In this document: positions 49,101 through 62,000 of the stretch, piece after piece
Layout: each line of letters opens with the position of its first letter
Position numbering within the stretch: the stretch's first letter is position 1
Translations under genes and position numbers: made by a program
NCBI GenBank assembly: GCA_013397075.1
Contig: VWZS01002260.1
Coordinates: forward strand, 248,001 to 312,000
DNA from: Rhabdornis inornatus
Lineage: Eukaryota; Chordata; Aves; Passeriformes; Rhabdornithidae
Length of the DNA stretch: 64,000 nt
Direction: 5' to 3'
Notes under the pieces: generated by a model
Database searches by the model: none
What the model was told of the DNA's origin: nothing
The model's input: only the letters and a program-made list of their open reading frames with translations

Positions 49101-52100
49101 TGAGAAAAACTTCCCAACCACCACTGATGATGCAAGGACGAAATATCCTGTGCCAAGAAAGAGCAAAGGGCTGCTCAAATGCTTCCAGCTTTTTTTGATC
49201 CTCAAGGCAGGAAGAAAGGCTTGGGTTTTTTGCTTACCATGGTTGGCTGTGCCTGGGGCACAAAGCATGTCTTTGGTGGGGCAGGAGAGTTTCTCAAGGG
49301 TGAAACAGAGTTCATAAGGGAAATGAGTGATCGTGTCTCTCCAGCACTTTTCCTGGACACAGTTTTCTGGTCTTTTTGCAACACTGTCGTCCCTTTTATT
49401 CAATTTGGTGCTCTGGTAGGAAAGACACAGGAGATGCATGTGCTTGAGCTGCTAACACTGAAAGCTGCATTAGATGTAATTTTGCTAAAATTAGTGTCTG
49501 TTTAGTGCAAGCACAGCTTCACAAGGGTTTTTTGTCTGATGCATGAAACATAGATAGTGTCAAAGCAAATAGACGCAAATGAGCAAAGTCTGACGTACAG
49601 TGAGTATTTAAGAACAATAAAGTAGAATAACAAGGGAGTAATTTCTTCCAGGGTATTGGCTATGTGTCTGGGATTTTCTGTGTGCCTTATATAAAGTTTT
49701 ACTATTCAGCATGAGTACAATTTTCATCTACTTTTACCACCTCAAATCATTACCTCCTCTCCTTTGTAAGATCAATATACTCAGTAAGAAGGGTTTCAGC
49801 TAATGAGTTCAATATAATTGAAAGGCTATTCAACATCCTTTTTCTTGAGCAGATGATCCAATGAGTCAACCCCAGTTCATCATTTGGTTTCACAGAGTTT
49901 AAGATTATGTTAAGAACTACAACCCCCCTGATTATTTGTTTAAAGGAATCCAAATATAGCCTCTTTTAATGTTTTACTACCTAGAGAATAAAACAGCTGT
50001 CAGCAATATGTTCTTCTGAGTGACTTTCATATGAGCACTCAGTCTGGTTGTAATTTTAAAAATACAGCCATAGTCAATTGTCACCCTCAGACAGGTGTGC
50101 AGTCCAAATAAAAATTTTATATTTGCCAGTACATATGCAAATTAAATATGAAGATGGTAATGGAACAGTAAGAGCTCTAAAATTAATATCAAATGCCTTG
50201 ACACTGTCAGATGGTTGCCAGGTTCCTTACCCTATGAATTTCTCATTATTAAGGACATATTCAAGAAACACAATTTGTGGTGCAATATGTCACTGAAATT
50301 GCCAAATTCAGACACTGAATTATGCAGGGTAAAATTTCTCATGCTGGACAGATTTAAGTGGCTTAATGCATAGATATTTTTTGTCCCATGGGCTCTGTGA
50401 GCACTTAATACAGACATTTTGAAGTGGGCAAGCTGAGGATCCCTGAACAGAGTCACTGAGTTAAAAGGTGTGACACCCCTGTGTATGTTTGGGTTGAACA
50501 GATACACAATTGTCTACAGTTCTGAATAAAATGAAGTCTCAACTACAGAAAACAGTATTTTTATTTTGCATACAGTGAGTAGAAAAGTATCTGGTAAAGT
50601 CCTGGCCATATTGATGTCACTGGCAAAACCCCTATAGAGTTTTAATAAACCTTTGTCCACCAACTTTAAAAGTAACTATTATAATATCAAAAAATGTTTT
50701 AGATAGAGACTAGGAGTAGAAGCATAGGAGTAGGAGTTGCCTCATTTAATATAACACACTGTGTGAATTAAAACTTACTTTATTGTTTGTTTCTGCTTAA
50801 CTAACAATAATGTCTGAGGATGTGTTGAAGAAATGGCGTAGAACTTCCAAGCAAAGATACTGAAGTTCCCAATGAGTTTCTTTTCTCATGAAATAGTGCA
50901 AACACATTGTTTTTAAAGAAGGATGGGAGGCTAGGCTGAGGAATAAAACCAAACGTTCTAAGATATTTCTGTGTGAGAGTGTGATTTCATTCAGCCAGGA
51001 ACAGTGGGCATACCAGACAAAAGGAGTGTATTTTGACATAAGGGCACAATAGCTGCAGCCACAAACATCCACACTCTCACTTTGCTCGCAACCCCCTTTT
51101 TTTTAGAAGCTTCTGTCCGTGCCTGGGATTCATTACATGTCTGCACATTTCTGATGCAGCACACTCCTTATACAAGTGTGGGGCTGGGAATCACCACCAT
51201 GTGTGCTTCCATCTCTAAGCACTGGAAACACTCTCCAGTCTCACTGGCTGGGAGCACCTTCCATGAGCAACACCATCAAAAGCCATTGCAGAGGCAGAAT
51301 AAACACAGCAGTTTACTGATAGCAGTAGATTGCTTTGAAGAAAATGCCTGGGATGGGTAGTGACCCAGAAACCTCTATTATTGGGCTATGATTTTTAATT
51401 TAATAACATTTTGATAAGGCCAAGTTAATCTTGAGTAATGTACTGGTATGGAAACAATCTAGTTCAAAGGATGATTAATCTGTTCCAGTGTGATAAATGT
51501 TAAGCAAGGATAATTAATTCCAGATTTTTAGATTCAAGAACTTAAGTTTCTGCATGGCTAATCGAATAGAAAAAATGGTAAGATAATGCAGGAAGTCTGA
51601 TCACATCTCACATGCCCCACCAGAAGCCTCATCTATCATAAAAGAAATAATCTTAGTCTTGAAGCAAATTGACAGCACAGTCAGACATTTCACCTAAAAC
51701 TATCCACATCTAGCTATCCATTCAAAGCATACTGGTTGGACATTCACCTCAGAAAGACTTCTGTAATCCACATGTTCTTTCACATGGCTTTGCAAGTGTA
51801 TGTGAGTCTTCATTTTGATCTCTGGTTGGAAGTACTCAATTTATATCATCCTAGATCAAAGTAGATGTGAAATCATCAAAATCTGGAATCAAACCTGGCA
51901 ACCTTGGACACAACTCTAAATAATTTATCCATGTTTAGTGTACAGTTCTTAGATGCAGCTCTTCCTACTTTGGGGAAGTTAAGTCTGACATGCAAAATGA
52001 AGTATGAGGTTCACTACTATAAATCAATATTTATCCCAGAGGTAATAGTTACACTAAAGTACACCTTTCCCATATTTAAGTAAATGATTCTGTGAGACTA

Positions 52101-55100
52101 GTAAGATTTTAAAACATAATGTTTTGAAAAAACAAAAAAAAAGGAAAACCCTCAAAGTTTAGGATGATCCTGAATAAGTAAGGAGATTGATAAAGAATAC
52201 ATTGTGCAGGGACAGCTGCTGATGTATTCTACATGTAAGATCTGGGCCACTTGTGTTGAGGCAAAGAGGAAAATTATCACCAGAGAATAATGAATGAATT
52301 CACTTTGAGGAATTTTTGGCATGATTGCCTTGTTTCTGATACTTGATTGGCCAAATTGCAGCTGTCACTGAAATGTGCCATTTTTGAGAAAAATGAAATG
52401 GTTGTTTGAAACAAACTCTTCAATGTAGAGTCATATAATGCCTGTGAAGTACATGATCCAGAGTTTCTGAAACTTCCACAACTGATGGAAATAGTGAGAT
52501 ATAAAGTAAAGACAAAATGGAATTGAGCAACAAATCTTGGGGCTGTATTATGTCTTCACTTGGAATAGAATATTCAGGTATTAGACTCCAATGTGTGCAA
52601 AGGTGACTCTAATGTAACTCTGGTCTGGCTTCCAAAACAGGTTTTAGAAAATTATTTAAAATCGATTTTTTCTACCTGGAAAAAATTTAGAAGGAAGGAA
52701 GCCACTTCAAGAGTTTCCATTATGTTCAAAGAAAGCACAACCACATCACCAATGTGTCCTTTAGCAACTGTGGAGACTAATTAGACCAAGTAATGTCAGT
52801 TTGTCAAAAGGTTCATATTTTAACACAAAATTGTAGTTCATTAAATACAGTGGCAAGACAAAGAAAAAATAAAGATTTTATATTCACCATTTAAAGCCAG
52901 ATATAATGCTAAGAACTGAGAAATTATTAGAGTGCTAAAAAGAAAGGAGGCTTGTTTTATAAAATTTGCCCTTTTCCCAGACATTAACTTGGGTTAGCCG
53001 AAGCCAGAAGAGCTAAAACCCAGCAAGCAGAATTTATAAAAATTGGGAACTGCAGTTGGTACCACTGTCCCCAGTATCCTTAACAGATGGGAGTAGTGCT
53101 TAAACACACTAAGTTCATGAGTGGAACCATGCCAGGAATGCTATCAACAAGCAGTACCCAGGAGGATTCAAAGAATATCTTGCACTATACAGTGGCATGA
53201 GTTTTTGTTTCTGTTTCAGGGATTTATTTCATTCTGTTGATCTTCTTTTTGGTTTAAATCTTGGGATGATGGGTCTATTAGAAGCATGTCACTGGAAGAC
53301 AAGATTTCCCCTCCATTATTATATGTGCACACTGAAAGAGAAATCCACAAAGCTGCCACCTCTGAATGCTCCTGTTTGGGGAAAATCTTCCATAAAATAC
53401 AAGTATGCAAAGAAACATATAAATGTCTAGTCCTGCATCACACATGCTTCATATGTTGGTGCTTGACTGTAACTGCATTGAGTTACTAAGGATTGGAACT
53501 GCGACAGTAAAAGTCAGAACAATATTTGAACACTCAGAGAACTTGAGCTCCATTCTTGTCTGTTCATAAATATCCATGTGAAATTTCTCCTGAACCACAA
53601 TCTTAATAAAACCAGACTTAATAGAAGAAGGAAATTTATTTGAAATGGAAAGAAACTGGATATTTTTTCCACTCTCACAAAGGATTTGCACAAATACTTG
53701 AAAGATCCTGAGTTTGGCTCTTTCTTTAGATTTCTCCAGATTTTTTCCTCTAGAAAGAGAGTGAAATTTTGATACAAACCAGTCTGTGTTTTGCAGCATA
53801 TTAATATACTGATTTTCTCAAGGAGAGAGAAGAAGGGGAAACCTTACTGTGGAGGAACAGCAAACGTCCTGAGAACAACCTGAAATGCCAACTTAGCATT
53901 TTTGCACTTCAAAAACGTCTCTGACTTTTATGAACAGCCATGATGGTAAAATTGAGGCTGTTAAAAATACATGGTTTACTTCAGTAGTTTATAATTCACA
54001 GTGGCATTTAGTGGGTGGAGTTGTAAATTAGTAAGTGGACTGCTGCCACAGCAGAGTAGGCTGCTGCTCTGCAAAGGAGAAGCTTTGCTAAGAATAGAAA
54101 TGTGGTCACGATGATAATGAACAAGGGCTCCACATGCCTGAAACGTTGATGGGAGACTGGGAGATGGTTGTTGGATGTTTAACAGCTGCTCTAGAAATTA
54201 GATGTTATCAAAGATCTGCTTGAAAGATTGAACTGGATGAAAAGCATGCAAAACTTAACCAGTAAGACCTGGTTTCAATTTTTAGTAGCACTACTGAAAG
54301 GCAGAATGGCACATTAAAATTTTATGTTGTCAGCGAATTGGAAGGTACAGTTTTACAGCCAACAAAATACTACGTTTATCCTGCTGCAAGAGGGAGGCAG
54401 GATTGCAGCAGTCTTTACACATAAATGGGTCTTTTCCCTATTGCTCTCAAATTAAGTAGATTAATATGCCAAGAAAGCATTACAATATGTCAATCAGGTA
54501 TTTGATCTGGTCTGTCAAATACTCAAAGAAAAAAGTCAGTTACTTCCTGGAAACTATATTAATGTTCCAAATAAACCCAGATTTTTAAAGGCACTAGATT
54601 TGTCTGAGGGGGAATGATATACTTATCACTAGGATGATTTGCCTTTGGACTTTCAGTAGCTGTAAGAGCCTTATTCAAAGGTTGAAAGCCAAGAGCATTA
54701 TACCAGAAATCCTGAGTGAAGGGTGCAGATAGATATGGATAGCAATATAAAACATGCCACCTTCAACTTTTGGAAACTTTACTACTTAGTGACAGCTGCT
54801 GTATGACTGCTGTTCAGCCAGAAGAAGACAGGGAAATATTCTGAACCCAAATGCATGAATTGCATGGCTGCAATAATTTCATGGTTTTGACTGCTTAAAT
54901 TCCCAGTTGGTGGACATCAACACAATGCTCTTAATTTTCTGGCCTCAAGATACATGTTTGAGCTATGTCAGCCTTAAAGTGATCCACAGGAAACTTTCAC
55001 TGAAGAGCAAAAAAAAAAAAGAATCTGTGTGAAATCATTGTGTCTACTTCACATGCTGCACAACCGTTTGCTGTGGGGCTCTGCTTTGATCCCTGTTTGT

Positions 55101-57874
55101 GCTGGCCAGCTCCAGGCCCCCCAGGGAGCAGAAGGGGCTGCACACAGATGTTACACTGCTAAACAGCTCATCAGTGGAGAAAACCAGGTCACTTCTGTAG
55201 GAAGATCACCAACAAAGTGATTTTGTCACAAAAAGTCTAATCTGCCTGTTTTCTGAGTCAGAATACTCACTGTTCTAGCAGAAGACATTTTGAGCTGCAG
55301 TCCCTCCCCAAACTTTCCCAGATACCCAAATGTTGAACTCATTCACTATTATATACATAAAAGAACTTCTCAAAAGAATTGCTGGGCTGGTAACCTATCA
55401 CATTCCACTGAGGAGTCATCCATCTGGACCTCAGTGATTGCTGTGTATTTTCTATAAAGATATCCCTTAGGGAGGGATGTGCCTGGTACAAAATAATTAA
55501 ATATCTCTGCTATAACTGGAAAGACTTCATCTAACAGGAGAATTTATAGCAGCTTTTGTGACAAAGACAGGAAACAGAAAAATACCTTTTACCAAACTTA
55601 ATCCACTAATAAAGTACTTGGCCCACAGGATTAAAGGGCTAGGGTCCCAAGTAGCCCTAAGGCTTATGCTCTTTGGTTTAAATTCTGTGTTCACGCACAT
55701 TAACAAATCTAAAGCATATAAGATTGCAGTAGTGAGTAGGGAATCCAGGTCAGCTCTTTAAGATCTACCAGTTTCAGGACTCTACATGCTTACAATTTAA
55801 CCTAATCAAAACCATGAAATTATAATTGAATATGGAAATGTACTGGCTAGAAAGTGAATTTGTCACAACCTCAAATCACTTCATTTATTGTGACTCTGAA
55901 ATCCTGTCTCACTATGAAATGTGTGCAGCAGTGTATCCCACACTGACAAAGGAGCATCCTATAGATTTGAATGTGGTGTCATCTTTAAAATGTGGTTTTG
56001 AAAGCTACTAGCAACAGAGGGATTTGTTGCCCGGATCCTGACTATTCCTGCCCAGCTGATGCCTGCCTGGCCAGCAGTAGCACACTGCTGATGAGGGGAT
56101 TTGAACACACTCCACCCTAACAGCTCGTTAACTCCTGGCTACCTTCTGTGTGTGCAGACCAGTCAAGAACTGAAGTATCCTTTTAAATCGTGCATATCCT
56201 CCTGGCAGACTCTCTTCACCCTGCTATCAATGGCTGAACAAACTGATTTAAAAGCAGATCCATAGTCATTCCTGGAAAACTCCACAGGAGAGAGAAAAAA
56301 ATAATTAATTAACATGGGTAGCAAATAAAGCAATATATAGATATAGGGGGATATTGTAACACTGCAGGTGGCATTGATTTGATTTACAAGAACATTTGGC
56401 ATCAGTTCAGATATGGGTTCTCTCACATACCTTGGATCATACTGAGCCAGCTTCTGTGAAAAATTACTACAAAATCCTTTCAAAATCAAAAAATTCTACA
56501 ACATATGCAACGTACATTTGACTGTGTACCTTAGTAAGCCTACAGTAAAAATGGCCTCTTATTAGGAAATCTAAGTAAACTCGGATATGGAATACAGTGA
56601 TTTAATATTTTTTTCTTTCTCTGCTTTATTCTTAACCAGCAAAAAATCTCTTTCTACTGGAAGAGCTCATCACTGAAAGCATGATCAAACTTTTACACAG
56701 AATCTCTGGGTTTTACTGCTTTTCTGGCCAAAGACTTTCTGCACAGCAGAAGAGAATCATTCCTGCTCGCTAAGGACCCTGTGAAAGAACAGTATCTGAC
56801 TAAAAATATAATCACAAAAGCAAGCACAGTATGGACCAGCAACTTTGGGTTTCATACTTTTTCTGTCCATACTTACAGCAGTAAGATGTTTCATCTGACT
56901 GTACTTGAAAACTGCAACAGTATATTTAGCTTTTTTTTTTTTTTTTGGAAATGACAAAATCACATTGGCAGAAAGGCTAAGAGGTGGAATGCTGGCAACA
57001 CCATCCTTACCAAAGGCTTCTAAAATTGTCTAGAGATGACAATACCCCCAAAAGCAGGCATAATTAGTCTATTTCTTACTATAAAATTGTGTCACTTTGC
57101 TATGTGATGCAGACAGTAAATATAAACTGCTTTAAAGAAAAATAGTTGAAACCCAAAATGCAGTCAAACCAGTACAGCTGTATCCAAGAATTTTGTGGCA
57201 CAGCACACAGATTTCTATACTGCAAAATGAACAAGGCAAGAACTAATTTAGCTATACCTTACACAGTTACTAAAAATACAAGCAGCAATCTCAAGTAAAT
57301 GCCAGATCTTTCAGTACTTAGACAAAGTTTTATTATTTTCTTTATTAGAAAGAAATAATCCACAATAACTAGTCCCAAATTAATTTTTAAAATGCAAAAG
57401 ATATGATAAGCTAACACCAGATCAAAAATGAACAGAGTAAAAACAAATTATCCTTATGACTATCAACACTATTTCTACCATGCTAAAAAACCCCCCCGAA
57501 CAAACAAAAAGATAATGGAGAACCATAAAAGGAAACAAAAACAAACTAAAAAGGGGGAAAAACCCCAAAATCTAATTTCCTGGATAGTAAAAATATAGAC
57601 TGGAATCAAGTTACTATACATCTTTGTATCATGTCCCAGTGGAAAGTGTAGACTTTTTCAGTAAGAGCTTTGGAAAACCACTCATGCACTGGATTGAACA
57701 ATTTATTTCTGAACTCTTTCCTTCATACAAGATGACTTTCCAAAAGGTTTTGATATTTTATAAGTACCACAATCAGAACTAAATGGATCCAAATATTTGT
57801 GTGTGTATAATGCAAAGCCTCCAAATTCAAAATAAATATTTGCTACTAACATGTCATATAGAATAAATGACAAT
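46150..57874. other. Intergenic spacer, right part
   Basis: About 11.7 kb of AT-rich DNA with simple runs, notably 16 T at 56931-56946 and an A-run near 55008-55020. Open frames at 49041-49439 (minus) and 49179-49505 (plus) overlap each other in opposite directions, and neither resembles a known protein. No supported gene. Confidence 0.7.
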
Positions 57875-57880
57875 TTTATT
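57875..57880 (-). terminator. ODF2L: Candidate polyadenylation signal for ODF2L
   Basis: TTTATT on the plus strand reads AATAAA on the minus strand and is the nearest canonical hexamer I found downstream of the ODF2L stop, implying a 3' UTR of about 1.05 kb. Further hexamers occur at 57702-57707, 57341-57346 and 57329-57334. Which one is used cannot be told from sequence alone. Confidence 0.3.
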
Positions 57881-58929
57881 TTTAAAAAGAGCACAGAAGC
57901 AGATCATTAGCACACATCATTATTTGTTAAGATGGATAAGCATTTGCAAAAAAAGTCCGTACTCAACACATTACTAATAACTAACAATGAAATAGAATGG
58001 CTATTGTCTATGCATAAACAAACATGTTTTTGGTCCAAAAATATATATTATTTAAGTACACATTGTAAATCACATAAATTTAACTGAATGTACTATTTTT
58101 AAAAAACATATATATCTACAAAACTAATTAGAATTTAGAACTGAAACTAAATCCAGAATTGTTTCTTATATTAGCCCTGTATCAGCTGAATATTTACATG
58201 TGTTTTACCTGAGGCATAAGTCAATCTGACTGAACAGCAGCTCCTGAACTCAGACAAATACTTAAATATCTCACTGGAGATGTGTCATCCCGGTATATCA
58301 GCACATTCAGAGCTTAAACTATGCCTGTATTTAAAAAATTTTCCTACTTATATTTATAAAATATTATTATAGTATATTCATGAGCATAATGAGATGTAGA
58401 GGAAAATGGAGCCTTGTGATGGCAACTCTCCCATGTAATGCAGCAGTGTGGGCTATATTGGTGCTACACTTCAGGGGGAAAATGGGAAAGAACCTAATGA
58501 TCTCAATTTTTGCCTGTCTAATAGGTTAGATATCATTGAATTGAAAGATAATCTGTGATCACCTGCATTTACCATGGGCTAATAGGACTCAGATAAGATT
58601 TCACAGCCCAGGACATTCAGAGACCAATTTTGTGTGCATACCCCACACATACACACCTGCTGCTGCTGTCATGCACTCCGCCTTTGCACTGCTGTGCCAT
58701 GGATAACACAATGGTTTATATCAGGAATATCCATTCCCCACATGTGACCAGCCAGTAGGATATACAGTAATGGCTGACCTGCTTCTCCTGCCCACAACAG
58801 ATGTTTTCCTAGGGAAGAATTAACATTAGAGAATTTAATCTGTCAAAATAGTGTAAATTGGCTTTGCCTCCAACAAGACTGGGAACCCAATCTTAACAAG
58901 TTTCTTTGCTGTAAAATAGATTAAAGAAT
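57881..58929 (-). other. ODF2L: Probable ODF2L 3' untranslated region
   Basis: AT-rich sequence directly after the ODF2L stop codon on the minus strand. Its lower limit depends on which polyadenylation hexamer is used. No other feature seen. Confidence 0.4.
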
Positions 58930-59058
58930 TCAGCCAAACATTGTTATATATGCATCTTTCAAAAACTGCACGTAATTCTGGATGCTCTGGTTCATGTTCT
59001 CTGACTTCTGTAGGCTGTTCTCCAGCTCTTTCAAATGTACTTCATGATGCTTTTCATT
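58930..59058 (-). CDS. ODF2L: ODF2L terminal coding exon with stop
   Basis: A 129-bp coding stretch giving 42 residues and TGA at 58930-58932. It starts NEKHHEVHLKELENSL after the acceptor ttttttaattag and ends QFLKDAYITMFG. The end of the helix followed by a short aromatic tail is typical of this family, supporting a true C-terminus rather than a premature stop. Confidence 0.88.
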   Translation of the reverse strand, partial: NEKHHEVHLKELENSLQKSENMNQSIQNYVQFLKDAYITMFG

Positions 59059-62000
59059 CTAATTAAAAAAGAGAAATGCATAGAAAATTTGAAACAAAAT
59101 ATAAATCAATCAAAATAATAATCTAAGACACAAAGTACCTAATTTTTATAGCTTTATTTACCTCTAAAAGTTTTCAGAGGCTCCACAAAAGCAAAGGTGT
59201 TAAAAAAGGCCTCAAAATATTGAAGCTTTCATTTATGTTCAGTAAGGACGAAACTGAATATATTTGGATAGACTTAAAATCAAAAAAGGCCTACAATAAT
59301 TTATAAAAATTGTAAATTCGGATTACTGTCATTAACTCAGGAAAAAAAGGAAGATATCACTACATGATTATGAGATTGTTATGCATCTAATCAAATGTAG
59401 ATATGCTTCCTGAACACAATTGATCTGAGGGAGATTACAACTTCGTACTTTTTTTTTTAATCTTGCTGTGAAAACTGTACTGAGAAGGAGCTGTAAAGTC
59501 AATACTATTCAAGTGATTTGGTTAGCCTGGACATCTGTTAGGTTAATGGGAAATGTCAATGTACAAAATATATTATCAAGTTGAATTAATTTACTGTTCT
59601 GAAAAGTGTGTATCAACTGTATTAGTAGTGTGTTTTCAGTAAAAGGAACTTGTTTTTTTAAATGGTGACATGGTAAGTGATCTCTTAAACCACTAACAGC
59701 AATATTTACTCACATGGTGAAATAAGCAGAGGAGTTGTTTTTTTTCTTCTTCCCTCTTTCTCACTTCAGCTTCAAGAAGTAGCAGTTTTGTCTGAAAGGC
59801 TTGTTCTTTATAAGACATTTTTTCCTGCTCTTCAGCTACCTATGAAAGTAACGAGAGAGAAAGGATATATATGTTATATATATACATCTATAACATATAT
59901 TTATAAATCATATCTATAATACATATATATTTACTCTTAAAGCCCAAATCAATTTATTTTCTTATCTCTTAACATTAATAACTCTATTTCCTATTCTTTC
60001 ATCTAATATTTATTTCCCATGCCCAGGACTTAAACGGACCTGTGAAACATTCTGGCTAAATTTGAAAGCTGTTTCAATTTGGAAAAAAAAAAATTAATAA
60101 GTGGAACACTTTTTAGCATATTTTCATGTTAAGTCAAAATTTTATTTTTTTCAAAACCAAAGCAATATCCTCAGGCAGTATTGAGAAAAATCATATGGTT
60201 ATTTCTACATTATTAATCTGAAGATAAAACTTCATGCATTTTTTCTGATTCAACTAATATAATTCACTACAATCTAAATTCCTGCATTTCCTCTTGAATT
60301 TGATTTACTGTTCCCATAATTTCTAAAAATGACAAAAGTCAGCTTAATACAGAAAGAATGCAAACTCTTCCTCTAAAAAGAGAAGGATTTCTACAGCAAC
60401 ATTCTCGTGGGCTTTTATAACAAAGAAAATAAAAGGTAAGACTAAGCTTTTGTATAGAAACTTTTTGCTGTATGTGTGGGATTTAATATAAGGTGGTTAA
60501 AGAATTTTGATTTGTCAATTAAAAAAAATAATAAAATGTTGGTTAATTGAAACTTGTTATTTATTTCCATAGGATCCAAACTTGACAAAGAAATTGAATT
60601 CTTCCATCCGTATTTAAAACATGCAGAAATTCACAGTAATTTTTCGTATTTCTCTCTACATGCAAAATAGTCTTGTCCCGTAATTTTTTCTCAAGCTCAT
60701 TTTTAATGCTATTTTTAAATAGAAAGTAGTAAACGAGACTGAGAGAATACCATTTTTCTCCCTTCTTCCAAAGCACATTCAAGTTGTGTGGTTAATGCAT
60801 TATATTCTGCCATTTTCTCTTCAAGCTGCAATTTACTGCTCTGAAGACTCTCATCTTCTTTTCTGAGCTGATAAGCAAGTTCTTCATTCTGATATTCCAT
60901 CTCTCCTAATTGCCTTTATGCAAAATAAATTAGTGCATTATAATTCACTATAGCAGAAAAGTGTAGCAACTAATTTCAATCAGATTTTTCAAGTTACCTT
61001 TGAAGATCTTCATATTTTTTCTGAATGTTATAGATCTCTTCTTCTAAGCAAAGATTGCCCATAGAAGTTACACTGTGGTTATCCTGTGAAAATGACAATT
61101 TGTTCTCTAGTTGAAGAGACTTTACACAGGATCTTACTGAAGTAAAGTGAGCCTGTCTATTAAAATCCATCAAAAAATTTAACTGTAATTTCAGATAAAT
61201 TCTATGCTTATTCAGACAAATGCTGTATTATAATCGAGTAAACATTATCTTGTATTATTGTATCCTGTATAATTATCTTAAATTAGTAAAATGCAGCCAA
61301 AGTTGGAGACTAAAATTCTGTGTGAACACTTTAAGGCTGAAAACCTGCTATATAAAAAAGTCTTAAAAAACTCCATGTGCTGCTCAAGCAGCCTTGTATT
61401 AGGAATTGGTCAGGTCTACCTGACCAGCAAAAAAGGCTCCCTCACACCACAGTCACAGGAAGCACAAAAATAATACCGCATATACATACAGTTATCATAA
61501 AAGAAAAGTGCAGCACTGGCAAAGAATTTCAGAAAGAAGAGAATATCAAAAAAGACAATCAAGTTCATGAAAAGAGATATATCAGCAGCAGAAGCTGAAG
61601 GAAGAAAGAAGAGAGTCTTCTCCTGCCCAGAATCCAGAGAGCTAAACTTTCACACGTTTTCCTCCAAACCTCAGCAGCAATGAGATTACTGCTCTTTCTA
61701 CCACCCATCAACAGCATGTTAGCAACAAACAGGCACATTTATAGCCTGTGGGTGCCATCATTCAAAGGGGTGACCACCACCATCCATTGGACTACCTCAA
61801 GCAGTCCCATCCAGCAACTTGAGCGAATCTGCTTGATTGTGTTTATCAGGCAGAATTACAGGCTGCTCATGTAGCAGACTGGTAGTAGCAGAAATTAGTC
61901 CAGCTGAAGCCAGGAGAGCTTTTCTGCAGAGGGAGCAATTGCTCCAAAATGAATTTTCCTAAATTCTGGTCATAGAGTCAAGGGTAAAGGACATCTATCA

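Noticed and set aside
49041..49505. Overlapping 132-codon minus and 108-codon plus open frames in the spacer
   Set aside because: They overlap antisense, neither shows a known domain, and there is no promoter or splice support.
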